From positions 124,001 to 188,000 of the forward strand of contig NZ_JBLQUK010000003.1 in the NCBI RefSeq assembly GCF_047872805.1: a stretch of 64,000 bases of DNA, given 5' to 3'. Made by a program: the position numbers and the translations under genes. The notes under the pieces were generated by a model. The model was not told the DNA's origin, searched no databases, and worked only from the letters and a program-made list of their open reading frames with translations. Every line of letters starts with the position of its first letter. Within the stretch, counting starts at the first letter, position 1. Shown here piece after piece: positions 1 to 8,337 of the stretch. Source of the DNA: Erythrobacter sp047872805 (GTDB taxonomy: Bacteria; Pseudomonadota; Alphaproteobacteria; Sphingomonadales; Sphingomonadaceae).

Positions 1-1008
1 GTGCTGCATCTGGTCAATCTCGGCACCTGAAAAGCGGTAGGTTTTCAGATTGGCCAGCGCATACCACGCATCGCCGTGATCGGGTTTTGCCGCGATTGCC
101 GCGCGGTAACTGGCTTCGGCTTCGGCGCGGTCGCCCTTGGTTTTGAGCGCGTGGCCCCGGCTGGTCAGGCTGGCGGGATCGTTCGGCAATTTTTTCAGCA
201 CCGTGCCAAACAGCGCCAGCCCGCGTTCGTAATCGCCCATCTGGATGCATTCGATCGCCAGCCGCGATTGGAACAGCGGATTTTCCGGGTCGCGCTCGAT
301 CAGCAATTCGGCCTGTGCCAGCGCCTCCGCCGATTTCTGGCGCCGTCGCAGCGCGTCGATATAATCCAGCCGCAATTGCACATCGTCCGGGGCAAAACTG
401 ACCGCGCTTTCGAGCAGAAATTCCGCATCGTCGAGCACGCCGAACTCAATGCCGATCTTGGCCAGCAGCCGCATCGCTTCGACGTGGTGCTTGTCGCGGG
501 CAGGGTTGCGGCGCAGGAAATGGCGGCAGATTTCCTCTGCCCGCGCCAGCCGTCCCTCCGCCAGATGATTGGTAACCGCGATCAGTTCCTGTGGGAGCGC
601 GGCCAGACGTTGATGCTGCGCAGTGGCAGTCCCAGCCTCGGCATGGTTCCCCGCCGCCCCTTGCAACCGCGCCAGTTCACGCCAGCTTGCCGTCAGCGCG
701 GGGTTATAACGGACCGCGCGGGTAAAGGCTGAAAGCGCCCCCTGCGCATCCGAGCGGGCAATCGCCAGGTGCCCCTGTTCCTGCCACGCGCGGCCATATT
801 CGGGCATCGCGCTATGGAGCGCGGCGAGATAATCCTGCGCTTTGTCGGTATCTTTGCAATAACGCGCCGCGACCGCTGCCAAATACAGCGCCTCTCCATC
901 ATCGGGCGCACCGTCCAGCACCGCCTGCGCTAATTCCAGCGCGGCAGCATACTGCCCTGCTTGCAAGGTGGTTTGCGCTTGTTTGAGGTGATCCTGGCGT
1001 GTTGTCAT
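1..1008 (-). CDS. TPR-repeat protein, 3' end beyond the window (probable TPR/sulfotransferase protein)
   Basis: An open frame runs without interruption from an ATG at 1008 to the window edge (336 codons, no stop), so the protein is longer than seen. The visible part is almost entirely alpha-helical repeats of about 34 residues rich in Ala, Leu and Glu (for example EALAQAELLIERDPENPLF and a later YRAAIAAKPDHGDAWYALAN), which are TPR units. There is no signal peptide. In sphingomonads and caulobacters, TPR proteins that lie just downstream of a TonB-dependent receptor on the same strand usually end in a sulfotransferase domain. Here that domain would lie off the left edge, so it is inference only. 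It follows the receptor at 1079-3775 with a 70-base gap containing a GC-rich hairpin. Confidence 0.8.
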   Translation of the reverse strand, partial: MTTRQDHLKQAQTTLQAGQYAAALELAQAVLDGAPDDGEALYLAAVAARYCKDTDKAQDYLAALHSAMPEYGRAWQEQGHLAIARSDAQGALSAFTRAVRYNPALTASWRELARLQGAAGNHAEAGTATAQHQRLAALPQELIAVTNHLAEGRLARAEEICRHFLRRNPARDKHHVEAMRLLAKIGIEFGVLDDAEFLLESAVSFAPDDVQLRLDYIDALRRRQKSAEALAQAELLIERDPENPLFQSRLAIECIQMGDYERGLALFGTVLKKLPNDPASLTSRGHALKTKGDRAEAEASYRAAIAAKPDHGDAWYALANLKTYRFSGAEIDQMQH

Positions 1009-1024
1009 GGTCTGCAATCGCAAA

Positions 1025-1056
1025 GCGGCGGGAGAAGCCCCTGCCTCCCCCGCCGC
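1025..1056 (-). terminator. GC-rich hairpin between receptor and TPR gene
   Basis: GCGGCGGG at 1025-1032 pairs with CCCGCCGC at 1049-1056, extended inward by GAG/CTC with a small G bulge. There is no T-run, so it may only partly terminate or may stabilise the receptor mRNA between the two genes. Confidence 0.4.
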
Positions 1057-1078
1057 CTGATGGATAGGGCGGTTTCGA

Positions 1079-3775
1079 TCAATAGTCGAACGAGACCCGC
1101 ATCCCCACCGTTAACGGACGATTGGTAACGATGCGTTCGCGGTCATAGCTGAAATTGCCGGAAATCTCGGCGCGTTCGTCCGAAAGGTTTTCGCCAAACA
1201 CCTCGAGCCGCCACTGATCTTTCTTCACCCCCACCGCGAGATCAAACAGGGTGTAGCTGTTGAGCTTTATCCGGTTGATTTCGATTATGTCGGTGAACTT
1301 CGACGAAGAATAGCTGACCTGCGGCTGGATATAGGCCATCAACCTGTTTGGCAGGTCCCATTCGTAGCGGGCGCGAATATTGCCCTGAAATCCGGGCGCA
1401 TAGGCCAATTCCTTGCCCTCTATCACGTCGTTGGTGGGGATCAGCACCTCGGTGATTTCGGTATCGAGCACCGAGAACGCGCCAGCAATCGTTAGCCCCG
1501 GCGTGCTGTATGGCGCGATCGTGAAGTCAGCTTCGAGCCCGTAAATCTCTGCATTCGCCGCGTTGGAGGAGAAAAACAGATTGGTGATCGAAGGGTCGAA
1601 TATCTGCGTCTGCAGATTTGAGATGTCGACAAAGAATGCCGATCCGTTGAAGCGGAATTGGCCGTTTATCAGGTCCATTTTCCAGCCCAGTTCGTAATTC
1701 TTCACTTCGTCGGTTTCGACCGTGAAGGGCACCACAAAGGCACCGTCTTGCGACACTGCGCCGCCGGGCCGGTTCAGCAGGCCGGGGCGGAAACCTTCGG
1801 AATAGGTCGCGTAGAACAACAGGTCGGGCGTCGGGGTCAGCGTCATCGTGCCCTTGTAGATCACGCCATCGGTCGAAGCGGTGTCGGGCGCGCGCACAGC
1901 GTTGAACACCTGCTGTGCCTGCGACGCGGAAAGCCCGGCAGCCTGAATATCGGCGAGACTGTCGTTCAGGTCGAACGTTTGACGCAGCGACGCGTCGCAC
2001 GATCCGATAAAGGTGAATTCACCGTCGCCATTATACAGATCGCTGATGTCGGTGCCGAATGCATTGGCATCCTGCGCCGCGCCCGAATTGCAGAACGAGG
2101 CGTTGGCGCTGCCTTCGAAATCAACCTCGACATCGTAATACCGCGCGCCAAACGTCACCGTCAGCAGGTCGGGCACAATATCAAAGCTGGCTTCGCCAAA
2201 CAGGCCGATTTGTTCATCGGTGCGGCGAATGTCGTTGCGAAAGATCGTATCGGGCTGAAACGGCCCCGGATCAGACGTGAACCCTGTGGTTTGCGGGAAA
2301 TTCGGCGCGAACGGCCCGAACGGGGCCGCTGCGACATTGCCCGGATAGTTGAAATCGACCCGTTCTTCGAGGCTGAGATCGGAATAGAACCCGCCGCCCT
2401 GAAACCGGATGCGCCAGTCTTCAGGCGTGCTCAATCGCAGCTCCTGCGTGAACACTTCGGTGTTGGATAGCGAGTTGATATACAGGTTCGGAGCCTGACA
2501 CGTCCCGCTTGGATCCGCCGCGCCGGGATAGCTTACCGATCCGTCGCAGATGTAATAGGGCAGATATTGCCCGGCGAACATGTAATCGGTGTAATCGGCG
2601 CGCTGCTGGCTTTCGCGGTCGGTATAGGCGCCGGTGTAGATCACATCGAGCATGGCGATCCGCCCTTCGACGGTCCAACTGGTGTTGGAAAAATCGTCTT
2701 CGAGCCGTTCGGATTCAAACCGTTCGATTTCGAGATCGTCGAGCCCGCCCAGTTCGGGATCAGCAAAGAACACACCGTCCGATTCCAGACTTTGGCGTTG
2801 ATGCGCGACGGTCACGGTCCAGTCGGGCGTCACTTCCCACAGCCCGGTCACGCGAAAGCCGGAATATTGGGTATCGTTGAAATCGTCTTCCGCGATCCCG
2901 GCGTTGTCGGCGGAAAGGAAGTTCACGCCAGATAGGTCCGAGGTGGACTGGAACCCGGCGCGCGCTGCTGATACCGGCACGCCATTCGCACGCACGGTGC
3001 CTTCGGGGCGGAAACGCGCGCTTTCGGTAAGATCGCGGGTGCCGCGGACATTGTCGATATAGCCGCCCTGATCATCAAGATAGACGACGCCGCGCAGTGC
3101 GAATGTATCGGTGACGGGCACGTTCACCGTGACTTCGCCCTTGTAACTGCTTTCGCCGCCCTTGGTGAAGGAGACCCCGGCTGAAGCGCTGACATCAAAG
3201 CCGCTGAGGTCGGGCTTGTTGGTGATAAGCCGCACCACGCCGGCCTGTGAACTGGCACCAAACAGCGTGCCTTGCGGACCTGATAGCACCTCGATCCGTT
3301 CAAGGTCGGCGGCGTAGACATCAAGATTGCGACCCGGCTGCGATAGCGGTTGATCGTTGAGATAGAGCGCGACATTGGGCGCAAGTCCGGCAACCCCGGC
3401 AATCGAGATGTTTGGCGTGGTCGAGGCGAGGCCGCGAATGTAGATTGTGCTCTGCCCCGGACCGCTGCCGCCAGCGGTGACAGAGGGGATTTGTTCGAGG
3501 TAATCCTCAAACGTATCAATGTTCAATTCGTCGAGCTGTTCTGCGTTGATGGCCGCGACTGAAACCGGCACGTCCTGCAGATCTTCGCTGCGGCGCTGGG
3601 CGGTCACTACGATGGAACCAACCCCGCCGCTGCGTTGTCCGGCCTGCCTTGTAGGTTGCTGGGCAGGTTGTTGAGCCGTTTGCTGTCCCGCCTGCTGTGC
3701 GGTCTGCGCCGCAACAGGCGTAGCCATCGCAATAGCCAGCGCGCCAATCGACGCGCCGCTGATGTATTTCGACAT
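1079..3775 (-). CDS. TonB-dependent outer-membrane receptor
   Basis: An 898-residue TonB-dependent receptor. It has an N-terminal signal peptide ending near PVAAQT, then a short Gln/Ala/Pro-rich repeat (residues about 24-50), a TonB-box-like GSIVVTAQRR, a plug domain (residues about 60-190, with DVPVSVAAI and the IYIRG and LNDQPL motifs) and a C-terminal 22-strand barrel ending in the aromatic residue Tyr (MRVSFDY). The start is supported by AAGGGG about 8 bases upstream of ATG 3775. The ligand cannot be told from sequence. It lies between a BCCT transporter and a TPR/sulfotransferase-type gene on the same strand. An AT-rich 370-base region upstream presumably holds its promoter. Confidence 0.93.
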   Translation of the reverse strand: MSKYISGASIGALAIAMATPVAAQTAQQAGQQTAQQPAQQPTRQAGQRSGGVGSIVVTAQRRSEDLQDVPVSVAAINAEQLDELNIDTFEDYLEQIPSVTAGGSGPGQSTIYIRGLASTTPNISIAGVAGLAPNVALYLNDQPLSQPGRNLDVYAADLERIEVLSGPQGTLFGASSQAGVVRLITNKPDLSGFDVSASAGVSFTKGGESSYKGEVTVNVPVTDTFALRGVVYLDDQGGYIDNVRGTRDLTESARFRPEGTVRANGVPVSAARAGFQSTSDLSGVNFLSADNAGIAEDDFNDTQYSGFRVTGLWEVTPDWTVTVAHQRQSLESDGVFFADPELGGLDDLEIERFESERLEDDFSNTSWTVEGRIAMLDVIYTGAYTDRESQQRADYTDYMFAGQYLPYYICDGSVSYPGAADPSGTCQAPNLYINSLSNTEVFTQELRLSTPEDWRIRFQGGGFYSDLSLEERVDFNYPGNVAAAPFGPFAPNFPQTTGFTSDPGPFQPDTIFRNDIRRTDEQIGLFGEASFDIVPDLLTVTFGARYYDVEVDFEGSANASFCNSGAAQDANAFGTDISDLYNGDGEFTFIGSCDASLRQTFDLNDSLADIQAAGLSASQAQQVFNAVRAPDTASTDGVIYKGTMTLTPTPDLLFYATYSEGFRPGLLNRPGGAVSQDGAFVVPFTVETDEVKNYELGWKMDLINGQFRFNGSAFFVDISNLQTQIFDPSITNLFFSSNAANAEIYGLEADFTIAPYSTPGLTIAGAFSVLDTEITEVLIPTNDVIEGKELAYAPGFQGNIRARYEWDLPNRLMAYIQPQVSYSSSKFTDIIEINRIKLNSYTLFDLAVGVKKDQWRLEVFGENLSDERAEISGNFSYDRERIVTNRPLTVGMRVSFDY

Positions 3776-4145
3776 TCTAAACCCCTTTTTGAGCTTTCTT
3801 GCGGGTCGCGACGCGGAACTGCATCAGCGTTCACCCAAGAATTGCGCGCATGAAAATCTCAGGACGAGATTAACAAAGGCGTCGCGCTCAAGGGCGTTAA
3901 CAAGAGTCCATGGGGCTTACCACAGGGCGTTACGAACATTTTAGAACGCAATCGCAGAATGTTGCATAATAGCAACAATATAAAATATAGCGATGTAAAC
4001 TCAAGAACTTTCAAAATTGACTATATATTACCATGATAAATATTGAAATCTGTTGAAGTCATATTCAACTTTTGATTATAATAATTCAAGTTAAAGAATT
4101 AATTATTTATACGATACTATAATCTGCACTTTGCAAGCCAAAGTC
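3776..4145. promoter_or_regulatory. AT-rich intergenic region upstream of receptor
   Basis: No gene is seen here. Bases about 3955-4130 are strikingly AT-rich (runs such as aatatttaaaatatagcg-like tracts) in an otherwise GC-rich window, and this stretch is directly upstream of the receptor at 3775. A short hairpin, AATCTC-N5-GAGATT, lies near 3854-3870. It probably holds the receptor promoter and the end of the BCCT transcript; no individual -35/-10 pair could be assigned. Confidence 0.4.
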
Positions 4146-5819
4146 TCAGCCTTGCGCCCGCTCGCTATGCCAGTCCGCGCATGCCTCTGCGGTGGTGGGG
4201 ACGCCGTGACGCTTGCGGATCAGGTCGAACACCAGCGCCTTGATGATCGACACACACATCAACGTCAGCACCACCGAGAACGGCAATGCGCCGATGATCA
4301 TGGTAATGCGGATCGCTTCGATCCCGCCCAGGATCAGCATGGAGCCCACCACAAAGGCGAGCGCCACACCCCAGAACACAACGTGATATCGGCGGCGGCC
4401 TTCTTCCTCGCCAGCGCCGTTGATCGTGTTGACGATCAGGATCGCGCTATCGACCGAGGTGATGAGGTAGGTCATCAACAACACCACGACGAGCGTCGAG
4501 GCGATCAACGCCGCATTAGGGGAAAGCAATACAGCCAGTGTTGCATACAGTTGATCCGAAATGCCGGTGCCCAGAATTTGTCCGCCCGCTGCGCCGCTCA
4601 ATTCAAGCTGGATCGCCGTGCCGCCCGCCAGCGCCATCCAGACGAAGCACATCAGCGAAGGCACCAGCGCCACGCCGAGAATATATTCGCGGATCGTGCG
4701 CCCGCGCGAAATCCTTGCGATAAACATGCCGACAAATGGGGCAAAGGCGATCCACCACGCCCAGTAGAACACCGACCAGTCAAGCTGCCATTGCACCAGC
4801 GCCTCGCCCGCTTCGCTGCCGTCGCTGGAAAACAATGTCAGCGAATTGGCGGGCAGGCTGATAAGGTAATCCCAGATCCCGACGCCCAGCAGCTTCAGTC
4901 CATACAGCCCCGCGCCCAGCACGGCGAACAGGGTCAGCAGCGCGAACGACAGCACCATATTGATGTTGGAGAGCCATTTGATCCCGCGTCCCACACCCGA
5001 AAGCGCGCTGAGCGTAGAGGCACCCACCAACACGATCAAAGCCAGGACAATTGCCGCCGCCGATGCCGTCAAGACGCCGTCGCTGCCGGGCACCATCAAC
5101 CAGTCGCCACTGCCACTGGATTGGCTGATCCGGTAAAGCCCGGCGACAAATTGCTGCACACCCAGACCCATCGTCACCGCCACGCCAAGCACCGTCGCCA
5201 CCACCGCCACCACATCGACCAGATGACCTGCCAGACCAGACATCCCTTTGCCAAACAGCGGAACCAGGCTGGACCGGATCGTCAGCGGCAGACCCCTTCG
5301 GTGCGAGACATAGCCAATTGCCAACCCCACCAGCGCATAGGTGCACCATGCGCCAAAGCCCCAATGCAGAAAGGTCCATTTGAACGCCGAACCTACCGCC
5401 TCTGGCGATGCCGATGCGACCGTTCCCCGGATGATGTCGGGATTGGTGACGAAATGCGCCAGCGGTTCCCCGGTGGAATAGGTCAGCATGCCGATCCCGA
5501 TCCCGGCCCCGAACAGCATCGAAAACCATGAGAAGCGCGAAAATTCTGCAGCCTCGCCCGGTGCGCCGATGCGCAGCGAGCCGGTGCCGGGGTAGAGCGC
5601 CAACACGGCGCAAATCACAACCATGAATGCGACCAGATAGACATACCAGCCGCTGAAGGATGCAATGATGGTTGAATTGGCCACTGCCAGCGTTTCCGCT
5701 GCATTTACAGGGAAGAATATCGCCCACATGATTATCAGCGACACGATGAATTTGGCAGGGATCGCGACTTCTCGGCTGAACCCGTCATAGAAACCGCTGT
5801 CATGCGTGTTTATCGGCAA
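4146..5819 (-). CDS. BCCT-family transporter (choline/glycine betaine/carnitine type)
   Basis: An inner-membrane secondary transporter of the betaine/choline/carnitine family with 12 predicted membrane segments over 557 residues. It has the family's glycine-rich stretch in TM3 (GAGIGIGMLTYSTGEPLAHF), the HWGFGAWCTYALVG segment, and the Trp-rich TM8 region DWSVFYWAWWIAFAPFVGMF with the following ISRGRTIREY. The substrate is likely a quaternary ammonium or related compound; the exact one is not decided. The start is uncertain. The TTG at 5819 has no good Shine-Dalgarno, and the frame stays open upstream to 5924 with a plausible hydrophilic N-terminus (NEAPAPDDTESPIDPP) but no ATG, GTG or TTG. 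A GGGAAG sits just before an ATT at 5897-5895. Confidence 0.88.
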   Translation of the reverse strand: MPINTHDSGFYDGFSREVAIPAKFIVSLIIMWAIFFPVNAAETLAVANSTIIASFSGWYVYLVAFMVVICAVLALYPGTGSLRIGAPGEAAEFSRFSWFSMLFGAGIGIGMLTYSTGEPLAHFVTNPDIIRGTVASASPEAVGSAFKWTFLHWGFGAWCTYALVGLAIGYVSHRRGLPLTIRSSLVPLFGKGMSGLAGHLVDVVAVVATVLGVAVTMGLGVQQFVAGLYRISQSSGSGDWLMVPGSDGVLTASAAAIVLALIVLVGASTLSALSGVGRGIKWLSNINMVLSFALLTLFAVLGAGLYGLKLLGVGIWDYLISLPANSLTLFSSDGSEAGEALVQWQLDWSVFYWAWWIAFAPFVGMFIARISRGRTIREYILGVALVPSLMCFVWMALAGGTAIQLELSGAAGGQILGTGISDQLYATLAVLLSPNAALIASTLVVVLLMTYLITSVDSAILIVNTINGAGEEEGRRRYHVVFWGVALAFVVGSMLILGGIEAIRITMIIGALPFSVVLTLMCVSIIKALVFDLIRKRHGVPTTAEACADWHSERAQG

Positions 5820-6030
5820 TTCGACTATCGGAGGGTCGATGGGAGATTCAGTGTCATCGGGCGCAGGCGCCTCGTTTGGTGTAATCGAATGTGAAATTGT
5901 TCTTCCCGAAGGTTGCCCAGGATCTCAATGCGCAGCTCGGTCACGAGCGGTCCGAGCAGGCCAGAGCATAGCGGCTTGCCTAGCAGATGCAAATCAGCCG
6001 CCGATTTGCCCGAGCTGCGGTGAATGGGCG

Positions 6031-6927
6031 CTATCCCGCGCGCAACTCCGCTGCCAATAGTCGGAAGTCTGCCTCCCTCGGGCTGTTCTTGCGCCACACC
6101 AGCACAATCTCGCGCGTTGCCGTGTCGCCTTCCACGGGCCGTGCGACGACGTCGGTGCCGCTCAGTATCCCGGCATCAATCGCCATTTCGGGCAGCATTG
6201 TCAGGCCCAGATCATTGTCGACCAATTGCACCAGCGTATGCAGGCTGGTCCCTATCATCGCCGCGCTGGCGCGCAGTTCGCTGCGGTTGCACGCCGCCAG
6301 CGCGTGATCGCGCAGGCAGTGCCCATCCTCCAACAGCAGCAAACGCCCCTGATCGATCATCTCGGGCGCAATCGTTGCCGGGGGATCGCGCGGGTCATCT
6401 TTGGGAAAGGCGACAAACAACCGGTCATCGCCAATATGTTCGATTTCAACGTCACCGGTGTCGAATGGCAGCGCCAGCAGCACGCAATCTGCTCGCCCAT
6501 GTTGAAGCGACTCCAGCGCATCGTGGCTGGTTTCCTCGCGCAGCATCATTTGCAGATCGGGCCGTTCACGCCTCAGGCGCGGCAGTATGCGCGGCAGCAT
6601 GAACGGCGCAATGGTCGGGATCACGCTCATGCGGAGTTGCCCGGACAAAGGCTTGCCCGCAGCCTGCACCAGATCGGACAGTTCCTCTGCCTCGCGCAGC
6701 AGGCGGCGCGCCTTTGCCACCACCTGATCGCCCAGCGAAGTGAACCGCACCACCCGGCGCGAACGTTCAACCAAAGTCACGCCGAGCAGCGATTCCAGTT
6801 CGCGGATGCCTGCCGACAGCGTCGATTGCGATACGAAGCTGGCCTCTGCCGCGCGGCCAAAATGTCCGTGTTCGTGCAGTGCAACCAGATATTGCAGCTG
6901 TTTGATGGTGGGCAGATAGGTGGACAT
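6031..6927 (-). CDS. oxyR: Hydrogen-peroxide-sensing LysR regulator OxyR
   Basis: A 298-residue LysR-family regulator. It has an N-terminal winged HTH (residues 1-65: LPTIKQLQYLVALHEHGHFG, FVSQSTLSAGIRELE) and a periplasmic-binding-like sensor domain. The OxyR signature is present: EDGHCLRDHALAAC has two Cys nine residues apart, as in the redox pair Cys199/Cys208 of E. coli OxyR. It is therefore expected to form a disulfide on H2O2 and activate peroxide-defence genes. It starts at ATG 6927, only 9 bases after the rnd stop codon on the same strand, so rnd-oxyR is probably one transcript. No catalase or alkyl-hydroperoxidase gene is adjacent, so the targets are elsewhere. Confidence 0.95.
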   Translation of the reverse strand: MSTYLPTIKQLQYLVALHEHGHFGRAAEASFVSQSTLSAGIRELESLLGVTLVERSRRVVRFTSLGDQVVAKARRLLREAEELSDLVQAAGKPLSGQLRMSVIPTIAPFMLPRILPRLRRERPDLQMMLREETSHDALESLQHGRADCVLLALPFDTGDVEIEHIGDDRLFVAFPKDDPRDPPATIAPEMIDQGRLLLLEDGHCLRDHALAACNRSELRASAAMIGTSLHTLVQLVDNDLGLTMLPEMAIDAGILSGTDVVARPVEGDTATREIVLVWRKNSPREADFRLLAAELRAG

Positions 6928-6936
6928 TGCCCCTGT

Positions 6937-8151
6937 CTACTCCGCCGCCAGCGCGGCTCCCATATCGGCGTGAGCATCGCCATGAGCGTCGTCAATATGG
7001 GTCATGTTCAGTCTGCCGTCCTTCACCGTAAAGCCGGTCTTGCCTTCGACCAGTTCGAGCGCGTCCTTGCCGAACACCTCGTAACGCCAGCCTTGCAGGA
7101 CTTGCAGGTCGCGCACCCCGGCGGCGAGCGCTTCCATCTCATCGGCGCGGGTCAGCAGGCGTGGGGCCACGTCAATCTCGCGCGAACGAATCTTGAGCAG
7201 CAGTTTGAGCAGATCGGCGACCAGCGCGCCTTCTTTGCCCAGCGGCGCGCCGCGTTTCACCTTTTCGGGCATTTCCGCCTTGGGCAGCGGTTCGGCTTCT
7301 TCGATCACTTTGAGCAGACGCTTGCCGATGTCATTGTCTTTCCACGCATTGGAAAGCCCGCGCACCTTGGCCAGATCGCCCTGTTTCTTGGGCGGATGGT
7401 TGGCAATATCGGCCAGCGTTTCGTCGCGCATGATGCGCCCGCGCGGGATGTTCTTGTGCTGCGCTTCGCCTTCGCGCCACGCGGCGAGCGCTTTCAGGCG
7501 GCCAAGCGCCTGCGGATTGCGGCCGGTCTGACGGATCCGTTTCCATGCGGAAGCGGGGTCGGTTACGTAATTGGAGGCGTCGGAGAGTTTCTCCATCTCG
7601 GCATCCAGCCACGCACCGCGCCCGGTCTTGATTAGTTTTTTCAGCATCTTGGGAAAGATCACTGAAAGATGCGTTACATCGCCAATCGCATATTCGATCT
7701 GGCGTTCGGTCAGCGGGCGGCGCGACCAGTCGGTAAAGCGCGCGCCCTTGTCAATTTGGATGTTCTGCCAGTGATCGACGAGGTTGGCATAGCCGATCTG
7801 TTCCGATTGACTGATTGCCATCATCGCAATCTGCGTGTCGAATATGGGGAAGGGGGTCTTGCCGGTCAGATTGACGATGATTTCGACATCCTGTCCGCCT
7901 GCGTGAAACACTTTGAGCACATCGTCATTTTCGCACAGCAGATCGAGCAGCGGGGCCAGATCGATTCCTTCGGCCAGCGGATCGATGGCGGCGGCTTCCT
8001 CAGTGTTGGCGATTTGCACCAGGCACAATTCAGGCCAATAGGTGTTTTCGCGCATGAATTCGGTATCGACGGTGACGAATTCGGATGTGGCCAGCCGCTC
8101 GCACAAATCTGCCAGCGCGTCGGTGGTGGTAATCAGATCATGTATTTTCAT
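6937..8151 (-). CDS. rnd: Ribonuclease D
   Basis: A 3'-to-5' exoribonuclease that trims tRNA precursors and other structured RNAs. The DEDDy exonuclease domain covers residues about 1-190: FVTVDTEFMRENTYWPELCL carries the first Asp/Glu pair, HAGGQDVEII the second Asp, and QIEYAIGDVTHL the Tyr/Asp pair. An HRDC domain follows (PQALGRLKALAAWREGEAQ, IPRGRIMRDETLADIA). The ATG at 8151 was chosen because AGAAG precedes it at proper spacing and the protein begins with MKIHDLI as in relatives; the longer in-frame N-terminus to 8244 looks non-coding. It is divergent from aspS and upstream of oxyR. Confidence 0.95.
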   Translation of the reverse strand: MKIHDLITTTDALADLCERLATSEFVTVDTEFMRENTYWPELCLVQIANTEEAAAIDPLAEGIDLAPLLDLLCENDDVLKVFHAGGQDVEIIVNLTGKTPFPIFDTQIAMMAISQSEQIGYANLVDHWQNIQIDKGARFTDWSRRPLTERQIEYAIGDVTHLSVIFPKMLKKLIKTGRGAWLDAEMEKLSDASNYVTDPASAWKRIRQTGRNPQALGRLKALAAWREGEAQHKNIPRGRIMRDETLADIANHPPKKQGDLAKVRGLSNAWKDNDIGKRLLKVIEEAEPLPKAEMPEKVKRGAPLGKEGALVADLLKLLLKIRSREIDVAPRLLTRADEMEALAAGVRDLQVLQGWRYEVFGKDALELVEGKTGFTVKDGRLNMTHIDDAHGDAHADMGAALAAE

Positions 8152-8225
8152 TGTTCTTCTTATCAATTTGGGCGGAGTGCCGCCCTCGGGCCGAAACTGG
8201 ACCCTTCGGATGAGAGGTGCGCGAC

Positions 8226-8254
8226 TTGACAAACTGCAGGTCATGCCCTGTTAG
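8226..8254 (+). promoter_or_regulatory. Likely sigma-70 promoter of aspS
   Basis: TTGACA at 8226-8231 and TGTTAG at 8249-8254 are separated by 17 bases, giving an expected start near 8261, about 75 bases before the aspS ATG. It lies in the 186-base divergent region between rnd and aspS. Confidence 0.55.
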
Positions 8255-8337
8255 CGCGCGCAGAAACAGCGGGGTTTTGCCGCCGCTGATACTGGCGCGC
8301 CAATAGCGTCATACCTTCGTACAGGACAAGAGTTTAG

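Noticed and set aside
1658..2470. Long open frame opposite the first TonB receptor
   Set aside because: It is an antisense shadow of the receptor in high-GC sequence, with no domain or ribosome-binding site.
4131..5531. 466-codon plus-strand frame over the BCCT transporter
   Set aside because: His/Arg/Gln-rich composition typical of a reverse-strand shadow; the minus-strand product has 12 clear membrane helices.
6226..7635. 469-codon plus-strand frame across oxyR and rnd
   Set aside because: It spans the junction of two recognised minus-strand genes and shows no family motif.
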